Source: Caldilinea sp.
GTDB lineage: Bacteria; Chloroflexota; Anaerolineae; Caldilineales; Caldilineaceae
DNA: 8,089 nucleotides
Assembly (NCBI GenBank): GCA_026389955.1
Contig: JAPLGY010000045.1
Coordinates: 1 to 8,089 of the forward strand
Reading direction: 5' to 3'
Under the pieces are notes generated by a model. The model was not told the DNA's origin and searched no databases. It was given only the letters and a program-made list of their open reading frames with translations. Of this stretch, positions 1 through 6,063 are shown in pieces (within the stretch, counting starts at the first letter, position 1; each line of letters starts with the position of its first letter). A program made the translations under genes and the position numbers.

Positions 1-257
1 AACTCTTCCTCGGCGAACTGGCCTCGTTCCACAACCACGAGGTGGAGCATGTCGAACTGCCGCCCATCCCGCCATTCCCTGCCGCCTACCTGCGCATCAT
101 GGTGCCGAACGTAGACGACTACTGGCAGCTGGTCAACGCAATGGGTGCGCGCATCCTGGTGCCCATTGCCGACCGCTACTACGGCCTGCGTGATTTCATC
201 TTCGCCGACCCAGATGGGTACGGCCTCCGCTTTGCAAGCGCTTCCAAGAAAGAGTGA
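1..257 (+). CDS. VOC-fold (glyoxalase/bleomycin-resistance-like) protein, C-terminal part
   Basis: The frame is open from base 3 to the TGA at 255-257, so the gene starts before the window and about 84 C-terminal residues are visible. The segment AAYLRIMVPNVDDYWQLV followed by a Gly-Ala-Arg turn and FADPDGYGLRFA near the end is the second beta-alpha-beta-beta half of a vicinal oxygen chelate domain. In metal-dependent members the last strand usually carries a Glu after DPDG (pattern DPDGxxxE); here that place is Arg (GLRF), so this copy may not bind a metal through that position. The function and substrate cannot be told from a fragment: family members include glyoxalases, dioxygenases and antibiotic-binding proteins. 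The next gene begins 8 bases after the stop, so the two are probably co-transcribed. Confidence 0.8.
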   Translation, partial: LFLGELASFHNHEVEHVELPPIPPFPAAYLRIMVPNVDDYWQLVNAMGARILVPIADRYYGLRDFIFADPDGYGLRFASASKKE

Positions 258-265
258 GGTGTCCG

Positions 266-592
266 ATGATCGTCGAATTTATCACAGTTACCTGCCCGCC
301 CGGCAAGCGCGATGCCTTCATCCAGCGCGACGACGAGGTGTGGACCGCTGGTCTGATGACCCAGCCCGCTTTCCTGGGCAAGGAAGTCTGGACCGATCCG
401 AACGACCCGGACAAAGTCTACCTGGCCATTCACCTCAAGTCGCGCGAACTGCTGAATGCGATTCCCCTGTCGTTCTGCGAGGAAATGGACGCGGCCATGG
501 GCGACCTGCTGATGCCGATCCATTCGGTAATTCTCGACGTGACGCTGCCGGACGCGCGGTATCGGCAGGAGGAGATGGCAGGTGGCAAATAG
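266..592 (+). CDS. Small ABM-like (dimeric ferredoxin-fold) protein
   Basis: This 108-codon gene encodes MIVEFITVTCPPG at its start, then a helix with FIQRDDEVWTAGL, a strand region FLGKEVWTDPND, and a second helix and strand half. The order strand-helix-strand-strand-helix-strand and the FxGKEVW segment resemble the antibiotic-biosynthesis-monooxygenase-like fold; it reads most like the uncharacterised small family known from cyanobacteria (TIGR03792-type), which I recall rather than checked. I chose the ATG at 266 because GAGGTG sits 4 bases upstream (256-261) and the family typically starts with this hydrophobic strand. A GTG at 254 in the same frame would overlap the VOC gene and adds only MRCP. 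The role is unknown; no catalytic residues can be named. The gene follows the VOC gene closely and probably shares its transcript. Confidence 0.72.
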   Translation: MIVEFITVTCPPGKRDAFIQRDDEVWTAGLMTQPAFLGKEVWTDPNDPDKVYLAIHLKSRELLNAIPLSFCEEMDAAMGDLLMPIHSVILDVTLPDARYRQEEMAGGK

Positions 593-736
593 CAAGTGGT
601 GAGGGGATAGGCTCTCTGAGCTGACTTGAGTGAGAACTTTTCTCCTATTTCAAAATGTATCCGGGACTGAACACCGAAGATAGATCTTCCCGCTCATGGT
701 TGCCGCTGTGGATCCAACGTCCGTCCGGCGTCATCG
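593..736. other. Convergent intergenic gap
   Basis: This 144-base gap lies between the plus-strand ABM-like gene and the minus-strand ATPase gene, so both transcripts should end here. I see only weak hairpins: GAGAA/TTCTC around 632-644 and GAAGAT/ATCTTC at 676-689. Neither is a convincing intrinsic terminator, since stems are AT-rich and no clear T run follows. No gene is supported here. Confidence 0.4.
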
Positions 737-3028
737 CTATGGCGCCGACAGACGATATAGCGGGCGCTTCGAGTGTATGGTGTGTTGGTCTATGTGCGCT
801 GCGCCGACAGGAGCCCTGGCGTCGTCCTGCTGTTTTCGCTCAGTCAGCAGTGGGCGCATGGCAATCGCCAGCCCACCGAAAAGCGCCAGCGAATAGGAGA
901 TCTCCGCCGCCATGAAAGTGAGGCCGGCGAACAGGATGCTGGAGGTAGCGACAATGGTAACGCCCGTAGTAAAGCGGATATTCTGTTTGAGATTGCGGTT
1001 ATACTCACGGGCCAGCCGGAAAAGTTCCAGTAACTGATGGAGGTTGCCTTCCATAAGGATGATCTGTGCGGTGTCGGTCGCGACAGTGGTGGCCCCGCGC
1101 AACGACACAGAAACCTCGGCCTGGCGCATGGCGATGGCGTCGTTGATGCCGTCGCCGATAAAGCATACTTTGCGTTTTTCGGCCTGCAACTGGGTCACCA
1201 GATCGGCCTTAGCTCCAGGCAGGGTATTGGCAAAGTAGCCGGTGACGCCCAGATCCTGGGCCAACTTTTGCGTAGGGGCTTCCTGATCGCCGGAAATAAT
1301 GTAGATATCGAGGCCTTGACTGCGCAACCCATCAACGATCTTTTGGGCTTCAGGGCGCACGGTAGGCTGAAGTTCAACCGCGCCCACCAGCACATCGTCC
1401 ACGGCCACCATCACCAGCGAATGACCGTCGCCCTGGCATGTCTCCAACTGTGCCTGGATATCGGCAGGCAGGTCGATCCCTTCCATCGCCATGTACCGTC
1501 CACTGCCTACGCGCACCCTTAGGCTCGCCAACGTCGATACAGAGCCATTCGACTGCGTCTTGACCGGCGTGCGCACGGCGTCGAACATGGCCGCCTGGCG
1601 CTCATCACAGAGCAGGCGAACCTTCAGCCCGTAGCCGACTTCATAATGGGCTTCGTCGATGGGCGGCAAATGTAAATCGAGCGTTGCGGCTGCCTTCAGG
1701 ATGGCACGGGCGATGGGGTGCGTCTGGCGGGTCTCCGCGGCGGCGGCCAGACGCAGCACCTCGTCGGCCGACAACCGACCGGCGCTGTGGATCCGTGTCA
1801 CCGTGGGGATTTCTTCGGTCAGTGTCCCTGTCTTGTCGAAGACCACCGTATCGATCTGCACCAGTTCTTCGAGTCCCTCGGCCGCTTTCACCAAAATGCC
1901 GCGACTCGCCGCCAAATTCAGATAGTTTAGCATCGCCAGCGAACTGGACAGGTAGCTGGTGAACACCGAGTTGGCGCCGATCAGGCTGATGGCGCCCGCT
2001 GGACCAATGAAGGGCCAACTCACTGCGCTCAACACCACGGTTGGGATCACCATGTCATCCAGGCTTTGGATACCCTTCATGAGGACCGGCTGGCTACCCT
2101 GCGTTGTGCGATTAAGCACTTGGGCGATCTGCCCCGCCGTGGTCTCTGTGCTGGTCTTTTCAACCCTGACATCGATCTGGCCGGAAATAACCAGGGTGGA
2201 AGCCAGCACAGGATCGCCCGACTTTTTCTCCACAGGCTGCGACTCACCGGTGAGCATGTGCTGATCGATGGCGGCGACGCCGGCCAGAATCGTGCCGTCG
2301 ACCGGCACAACCTGCCCACCGTACAGGACGAGGGTGTCGCCGATCCCAACTTGCCCAAAGGGAATCTCGACTTCGCCGCCGTCGGTGCGTATCCAGACCT
2401 TGTCGGGCTGAAGCTGGAACATGTGGATCAGGTTGTTTTGCGAGCGCAGTTCGGTCAGCGCCCTGATCTTCAGCATCAATCCAAAGAGCACGCTCCCTAT
2501 CGCGCCCGCAGCGGCATAGCCGCCCAACCACATGGCAAGGCTGTAGACCAAAAGGAGGTGGAGGCCACCAATCCGTTTGTTTTCTTGCCACATCCGATAG
2601 GCCATGGGGTATTTGGCGCTGGTCGCCACCAGACCGACGGCGATCGCGGCCGGCATCAACGGCGCGAAAACCCACTGACCGGCAAGGGCCAGGCCCAATG
2701 AAAGCACGCCCAGTCCAAATCGTCGGTTGGCGCGCGCCTCGTCGGGATGTAGTTTGGCCATGCTGTCGCCCACCATCTCCTGCAACTGGCCATGACGCGT
2801 CTTGCCCAACATCGGATCGACATGCACCTGAACAAAGCGCTGATAGCGATCGTCGACGGCATCAAGGCGGTTCTTGACCTGCATTTGCAGGTGCTGAACA
2901 CTGCGCAGAATCTGCGGCGTAGATTGACTCTCCAACGCGTCCAAGTCGTCGATCAGCCTGGTTCGCTTTCTTTTGTTCTTGGGCAGCAGTGTGCCGGTAA
3001 TGCCGCCCAGGGAAGGTCGCGATAGCAT
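737..3028 (-). CDS. P1B-like P-type ATPase lacking the CPx motif
   Basis: The 763-residue product is an integral membrane cation pump driven by ATP. Visible motifs: actuator TGES at 260-263, phosphorylation site DKTGT with Asp398, His437-Pro438 in THPIA (the HP motif of the P1B class), and hinge GDGIND at 625-630. Membrane segments lie at about 104-137, 153-188, 326-373 and 689-727, the P1B arrangement. There is no N-terminal CxxC metal-binding domain; instead there is a basic stretch KNKRKRTR (17-24) and a soluble region of about 80 residues. Counting 44 residues back from Asp398, as in CopA, puts the CPC position at Ser354-Val355-Phe356, so the usual metal-coordinating Cys-Pro-Cys is absent. 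The last helix also lacks the MxxSS pattern. The substrate is therefore open. I start at the ATG at 3028 because GAGG lies 7 bases upstream (3036-3039); the in-frame GTG at 3103 would lie inside the neighbouring gene's terminator hairpin. Confidence 0.9.
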   Translation of the reverse strand: MLSRPSLGGITGTLLPKNKRKRTRLIDDLDALESQSTPQILRSVQHLQMQVKNRLDAVDDRYQRFVQVHVDPMLGKTRHGQLQEMVGDSMAKLHPDEARANRRFGLGVLSLGLALAGQWVFAPLMPAAIAVGLVATSAKYPMAYRMWQENKRIGGLHLLLVYSLAMWLGGYAAAGAIGSVLFGLMLKIRALTELRSQNNLIHMFQLQPDKVWIRTDGGEVEIPFGQVGIGDTLVLYGGQVVPVDGTILAGVAAIDQHMLTGESQPVEKKSGDPVLASTLVISGQIDVRVEKTSTETTAGQIAQVLNRTTQGSQPVLMKGIQSLDDMVIPTVVLSAVSWPFIGPAGAISLIGANSVFTSYLSSSLAMLNYLNLAASRGILVKAAEGLEELVQIDTVVFDKTGTLTEEIPTVTRIHSAGRLSADEVLRLAAAAETRQTHPIARAILKAAATLDLHLPPIDEAHYEVGYGLKVRLLCDERQAAMFDAVRTPVKTQSNGSVSTLASLRVRVGSGRYMAMEGIDLPADIQAQLETCQGDGHSLVMVAVDDVLVGAVELQPTVRPEAQKIVDGLRSQGLDIYIISGDQEAPTQKLAQDLGVTGYFANTLPGAKADLVTQLQAEKRKVCFIGDGINDAIAMRQAEVSVSLRGATTVATDTAQIILMEGNLHQLLELFRLAREYNRNLKQNIRFTTGVTIVATSSILFAGLTFMAAEISYSLALFGGLAIAMRPLLTERKQQDDARAPVGAAHIDQHTIHSKRPLYRLSAP

Positions 3029-3063
3029 GTGTTGGCCTCGGTGTCTACCTGAAATGAAAATGC

Positions 3064-3099
3064 GGTTCGTGGCGCAGTCACGCGACTGTGCCACGAACC
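3064..3099 (-). terminator. Rho-independent terminator of the solute-binding protein gene
   Basis: A 16-bp inverted repeat (arms 3064-3079 and 3084-3099, GGTTCGTGGCGCAGTC and its partner) has a 4-base loop and one mismatch (3074 with 3089). Read on the minus strand it starts 18 bases after the TAG of the solute-binding protein gene, and is followed by GCATTTTCATTTC, an interrupted T run. It lies upstream of the ATPase start, so the ATPase is probably transcribed from its own promoter or by read-through. Confidence 0.82.
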
Positions 3100-3117
3100 A
3101 CACTCGAAATCTAACTT

Positions 3118-4680
3118 CTATTCACTTTTGCTGATGTTGTACCACTCGATGTGTTCCACGCTGCGCGCCGGGAAGTTGGAGACGGCATTGCTGACGATGG
3201 TCGCCTCGTTGATGTGCATGCCGATCATGTGACCACCTTCGGTTGCGAGCATCTGTTGGGCAGCCTGGTAGAGTTTGGTCCGTTCGGCCAGGTCGAGCGT
3301 CTGACGGGCGTCATCGAGCAGTTGATCGAATTCAGCGCTCTGGAACTTAGCTTCGTTCAGCGGGCTTGTGGAGCGGAAGACAAGGTTGAGGATTTCGTCG
3401 GTGGGGCGTCCGAGCCAGCCGGTGGTGATGAAGGCTTCGTTGACGGCCGTTTCGGCGAAGAAGCTATCCGCCGGCGTGATTTCCAGCGCCACGTTGATGC
3501 CGGCGGCGGCAGCTTGCTGCTGAAAGATCTCGGCCAGCGGAATCAGGTTGGGCAGCACATCGCTCGTGTACAACGTCAGGTCCAGTCCGTCCGCGTAGCC
3601 GGCGTCGGCCAAAAGCGCCTTCGCGCCTTCGATATCCTGGAGACAACCACCCTCCGGATCCCAGCGATAGGGATCAGACGGATCGACCGGCGTATCACAG
3701 CTTACTCTGCCCCCGCCGTTGAGGATCAGGTCAACCATGGCCTGACGGTCGGTCACCAGGCGAATCGCCTGGCGTACCCGCGCATCGTCGAAAGGAGGCA
3801 TGTCAATGCGCATGGAAAGCCCAATCCACGTGCCGGTTGGAAACGACAGGACGGTGTAGTCGTCACTGTTCATGAACAAATCGGCTGCTGTGGGGCTGGC
3901 CTGGAGCAGTACGTCGATCTGCCCCGCCTGCAACGCCAGCGTGCGCGCCTCGCTGTCGGCGATGGCGGGCATCTCAACACCGGCCAGCGCCGGCGCACCT
4001 TGCCAATAGGCGTCGTTGGCGCTGAAGATCGTGGTTCCTTCCGGATCGAAAGTCTCCAGTTTGAAGGGGCCGGTGCCGATGCCGGTTGTCGCAATCGTGT
4101 CGGCGCTGTCGGCGGGCACAATGGCGGTGGCACGGCTGGACAGCAACAGCGGGAAGTCGGCGTGCCCGGGTTCTAACTGAAAGATAATGGTCTGTGGATC
4201 AGGCGTCTCGGTGCCGACCAGCAATGAAAGCGTCCTGGCTGCGCGGGATTCCGTGGCCGGATCGAGGAGATGCGCAAAGGTGTAGGCGACATCGGCGGAA
4301 TCGAAGGCGGAGCCGTCGTGGAATGTCACACCTTCGCGCAGGGTGAATGTCCATTCCGTGGCATCTTCGTTGGCCGTCCATGCCGTTGCTAATTCAGGCA
4401 CCAGCACGCCGCTGTTATCCAGGGCGACGAGACGGTCATAAAGCAAGTAGTTGGCGTAGCTGAACTCGGTGGGACTGGCCGGATCAAGGCTCTCTGCACC
4501 GCCGCGCACCAAGAAGTGCGGCACGCGCAAGACGCTGCGGTTTCCTGTTGCTTGCTCGTCCTCGCTGCTTGCGGCTGATGAGGATGGCTCAGATGTGCTT
4601 GTCGGCGCAGGCAGCACGCAGGCACTCAACAGCGTCATGACCAGTACGGCCAATAGGCCAAGAAGGAACTTCCGGGACAT
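3118..4680 (-). CDS. Peptide/nickel-type ABC transporter substrate-binding lipoprotein (family 5)
   Basis: This 520-residue protein is the extracytoplasmic binding component of an oligopeptide-type importer. It starts with a lipoprotein signal peptide: basic MSRK, a hydrophobic core, and lipobox Leu18-Ser19-Ala20-Cys21. A Ser/Thr/Glu/Pro-rich linker (about 22-49) follows, typical of surface-anchored binding proteins. The family-5 signature lies at about 92-129 (LVPELATAW, then LREGVTFHDGSAF and SADVAYTF), and GTGPFKLE at 202-209 is also characteristic. Two cysteines, Cys328 and Cys346, could form a disulfide. The length is normal for the family. I chose the ATG at 4680 because AGGAG (4687-4691) lies 6 bases upstream and it puts the signal peptide at the N terminus; the frame runs upstream to 4818 without such support. 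It lies on the same strand as the DppB/DppC-like permeases 1.4 kb upstream and probably serves them. The ligand cannot be told from sequence. Confidence 0.93.
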   Translation of the reverse strand: MSRKFLLGLLAVLVMTLLSACVLPAPTSTSEPSSSAASSEDEQATGNRSVLRVPHFLVRGGAESLDPASPTEFSYANYLLYDRLVALDNSGVLVPELATAWTANEDATEWTFTLREGVTFHDGSAFDSADVAYTFAHLLDPATESRAARTLSLLVGTETPDPQTIIFQLEPGHADFPLLLSSRATAIVPADSADTIATTGIGTGPFKLETFDPEGTTIFSANDAYWQGAPALAGVEMPAIADSEARTLALQAGQIDVLLQASPTAADLFMNSDDYTVLSFPTGTWIGLSMRIDMPPFDDARVRQAIRLVTDRQAMVDLILNGGGRVSCDTPVDPSDPYRWDPEGGCLQDIEGAKALLADAGYADGLDLTLYTSDVLPNLIPLAEIFQQQAAAAGINVALEITPADSFFAETAVNEAFITTGWLGRPTDEILNLVFRSTSPLNEAKFQSAEFDQLLDDARQTLDLAERTKLYQAAQQMLATEGGHMIGMHINEATIVSNAVSNFPARSVEHIEWYNISKSE

Positions 4681-4686
4681 TTTTTG

Positions 4687-4691
4687 CTCCT
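4687..4691 (-). promoter_or_regulatory. Ribosome binding site deciding the binding-protein start
   Basis: AGGAG on the minus strand, 6 bases before the ATG at 4680. It is the reason for preferring this start over in-frame codons further upstream, which would place about 46 residues ahead of the signal peptide. Confidence 0.75.
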
Positions 4692-4825
4692 GATGGGTTT
4701 GTGTGGATTGGGCAACGATGTTCAGTGTGTGGTAACGCATCACAATACCTTCGCCAAAAGTGGCGTAAGAATAAAAAGAGCGATTGAATAGATGAGAAGG
4801 GTACCGCCCAAAGTGCAATCATCAT

Positions 4826-5140
4826 CTAAACACCGCTTTCGGGCATTGACAGCAACGCTGGACCGAGCCTCTGCAAAAGCCGGTGGGCTTCTCCATACGG
4901 GCCGGCCACTGCTTCGATTTCGAGTCCCCACTGCCGCGCACTCTCCGCAATCCGTCGGTCAAAGGATTGACGGGGCATTTTCCCTGCCAGGCGAGTCCGG
5001 ATAAAGTCTGGCTCAGCATCCGACAGGGTCCATCCACAGGCCTGCGCCAGAGAGAACACCGCCTCTTCCAGACGATCGACAGGCCAGGTCAGGGCAGCCA
5101 GCGTTGCTGCATCTCTGAAACCCTGTGACCTGGCCGCCAT
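4826..5140 (-). CDS. Probable truncated N-terminal domain of a peptide-export ABC transporter
   Basis: The frame encodes 104 residues. The segments LTWPVDRLEEAVFSLAQACG (18-37), IAESARQWGLEIEAV (64-78) and GPYGEAHRLLQRLGPALLSM (80-99) read like the degenerate, peptidase-like N-terminal domain seen on some export ABC transporters in RiPP clusters, in which 'GPALLRLP' is followed by 'FLALL'. I recall that pattern and have not tested it. The frame ends right after PESG, where such proteins would go on through membrane and ATPase domains, and nothing downstream continues it, so I read it as a remnant. It has only one cysteine (Cys35) and no visible catalytic pair. The start at 5140 is 6 bases after the stop of the small peptide gene and has no good ribosome binding site, which suggests translational coupling. 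It could instead be an intact small protein of unknown role. Confidence 0.5.
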   Translation of the reverse strand: MAARSQGFRDAATLAALTWPVDRLEEAVFSLAQACGWTLSDAEPDFIRTRLAGKMPRQSFDRRIAESARQWGLEIEAVAGPYGEAHRLLQRLGPALLSMPESGV

Positions 5141-5146
5141 CGGGGT

Positions 5147-5344
5147 TTAGGAAGCTGCCGTGTTGTCAGGAGTGCTGCTGCCTGGCAGAATGTTTCCCGC
5201 TGCCTGGGCCAGTTTGTCCCATAAGGATTGAGCGCCCTGCTGGATTTCTTCCAGGGTGATCCCGGCGCGCAGGTGGGTGCGCATCGGCAACCCCCCATTC
5301 AAAGTGTTTTGCTCGTGGTCCGGATGGACGATCTGTTGACGCAT
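5147..5344 (-). CDS. Small peptide gene, possible RiPP precursor
   Basis: This is a 65-codon gene with AAGGA (5354-5358) 9 bases before the ATG. The product has a polar N terminus, a Gly17-Gly18 pair in TLNGG, then LPMRTHLRAG (19-28), an amphipathic helical stretch ITLEEIQQGAQSLWDKLAQA (29-48), and a Ser/Thr/Asn/Pro-rich tail to residue 65. It has no Cys, so it is not a lanthipeptide core. The family is not one I recognise. A precursor or small conserved peptide is suggested by its size, the GG pair, and its position 6 bases before a fragment that looks like part of a peptide exporter. A second in-frame ATG at 5284 (residue 21) would give 45 residues and has GGGGGG upstream, so the true start is not certain. 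An IS66 end lies only 48 bases upstream of the start, so its native promoter or upstream genes may be lost. Confidence 0.5.
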   Translation of the reverse strand: MRQQIVHPDHEQNTLNGGLPMRTHLRAGITLEEIQQGAQSLWDKLAQAAGNILPGSSTPDNTAAS

Positions 5345-5400
5345 GACGAAAATTCCTTTGTGTGGTTTCAGACTCAAAATATAGACCGTTTGGTAACTGA

Positions 5401-5652
5401 TCAGGCTGCCGGCAGGGCACGATCAGAGATGCAAACTGGAACGAAAGATGTGCCAGGCAGAGCGAGATGTAACGAATCCTGCCTCAGTGACTGTGTCCAG
5501 CCAGCTATCCACGTATAGACCCTCTGCGCTTTTATCTGCGGTTCGTATTGCACTGGCTGGCTCACCCCGGCTGGAAATGTCCCTTTGCACGCCTGTCCGC
5601 ACCGTGGGCAGGCTTTGACCACTGCCTGATGCTCGGTCACTTCCACACGCAC
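5401..5652 (-). pseudogene. IS66-family transposase remnant, internal deletion fused in frame
   Basis: The open frame carries two separated parts of an IS66 transposase. First comes the zinc-finger-like segment with [16 protein letters not shown], then [13 protein letters not shown], matching the family's region just before the catalytic core. After QIKAQRVY the sequence departs from the family and then resumes with [19 protein letters not shown] and the C terminus. The last 25 residues align with those of the second copy (7972-8089) with five differences. The N-terminal arm and the whole DDE catalytic core, several hundred residues, are missing, so it cannot transpose. The stop codon (TGA at 5401-5403) lies inside the terminal repeat, as in the second copy. 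The fusion stays in frame across the deletion; whether it is translated is unknown. Confidence 0.75.
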
Positions 5653-5653
5653 C

Positions 5654-5694
5654 TCAGCAGACCTTTCAGCAGGCTTCTATGCCTGAGCAGTCAC
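5654..5694. repeat. 41-bp IS end sequence, copy 1
   Basis: These 41 bases are identical to 5936-5976. They comprise the terminal repeat CCTGAGCAGTCAC, a hairpin CAGGC-TTCTAT-GCCTG beside it (5670-5685), and short CAGCAG repeats further in. This is the left end of the IS66 element (5' of the transposase, which reads on the minus strand). Confidence 0.8.
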
Positions 5695-5752
5695 CCGATG
5701 TGTACGATTTTGGCAACCGCAATTCAACAGATTTCTATGCCTGAGCAGTTAC
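5682..5752. repeat. Tandem IS-end unit A (two direct end repeats)
   Basis: The unit has CCTGAGCAGTCAC at 5682-5694 and CCTGAGCAGTTAC at 5740-5752 in direct orientation, 58 bases apart. Between them lie TGTACGATTTTG and a TTTCTATG before the second end. It matches unit B (5893-5976) apart from a gap of about 13 bases. Confidence 0.7.
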
Positions 5753-5892
5753 CACTCAGCAATCAAATGGAACTCATACAGAATACACAGGGGTTGCCCG
5801 TGCCCTACAGTACATTTGTACTATCCTTGCTTCCCAGCACCATCGCTGATTTCAGGTTGAGAATATCCGTCTTGTGCTTGACGGGGCACTAG
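5753..5892. other. 140-bp spacer between IS-end units, no gene seen
   Basis: This stretch lies between the two units of IS ends. It contains two short palindromes, AGTACA-TT-TGTACT (5809-5822) and CCGTC/GACGG (5867-5884). I see no coding frame worth supporting and cannot tell whether it is part of an element or old flanking DNA. Confidence 0.4.
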
Positions 5893-5976
5893 CCTGAGCA
5901 GTTACCTGATCTGTACGATTTTGACAAATTGTAATTCAGCAGACCTTTCAGCAGGCTTCTATGCCTGAGCAGTCAC
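5893..5976. repeat. Tandem IS-end unit B (two direct end repeats)
   Basis: The unit has CCTGAGCAGTTAC at 5893-5905 and CCTGAGCAGTCAC at 5964-5976 in direct orientation, 71 bases apart, with TGTACGATTTTG between them. Its last 41 bases (5936-5976) are identical to the left end of the deleted IS66 copy. No transposase sequence is attached. Confidence 0.7.
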
Positions 5977-6063
5977 GATTGGCGAAGGTATTGGCATCAA
6001 CAAGACGAATTTAACATCCCGGCGTGATTTGAACGTGAGCCAAATTCCGAATCAATCGTACCC

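Larger units (their letters stand above)
5393..5694 (-). mobile_element. Internally deleted IS66-family element, about 302 bp
   Basis: The element has a terminal repeat at each end: GTAACTGATCAGG at 5393-5405 and CCTGAGCAGTCAC at 5682-5694, which are inverted copies with two mismatches. IS66-family elements characteristically begin with GTAA. Inside is a fused transposase frame (5401-5652). Its 86 terminal bases (5393-5478) match the end of the second copy (7964-8049) at 76 of 86 positions by hand count. Flanking 8-mers (ACCGTTTG on the left, CCGATGTG on the right) are not a target duplication. Its size and two ends make it MITE-like; it could be moved only by a transposase acting in trans. 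Confidence 0.78.

Noticed and set aside
676..689. GAAGAT/ATCTTC palindrome as a bidirectional terminator
   Set aside because: The stem is short and AT-rich, the loop is too tight, and no T run follows on either strand.
3028..3103. Longer ATPase start at the GTG at 3103 (25 extra residues)
   Set aside because: The extension is encoded by the terminator hairpin of the upstream gene and is not protein-like; the ATG at 3028 has a ribosome binding site.
3151..4176. 341-codon plus-strand open frame
   Set aside because: It lies antisense within the binding-protein gene, which has clear family signatures; the antisense product has no recognisable domain.
4740..4825. Hydrophobic stretch (GGTLLIYSIALFILTPLLAKVL region) on the minus strand as a lost membrane segment of the truncated transporter
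   Set aside because: It is in a different frame from the fragment, sits in AT-rich leader DNA, and has no support beyond hydrophobicity.
5548..5892. 114-codon plus-strand open frame
   Set aside because: It crosses the IS end, unit A and the spacer, and is antisense to the transposase remnant; composition is not protein-like.
5682..5976. Possible CRISPR-like array
   Set aside because: Only four 13-bp repeats, unevenly spaced (58, 153 and 71 bases), and they are the terminal repeats of the IS; no cas genes are nearby.
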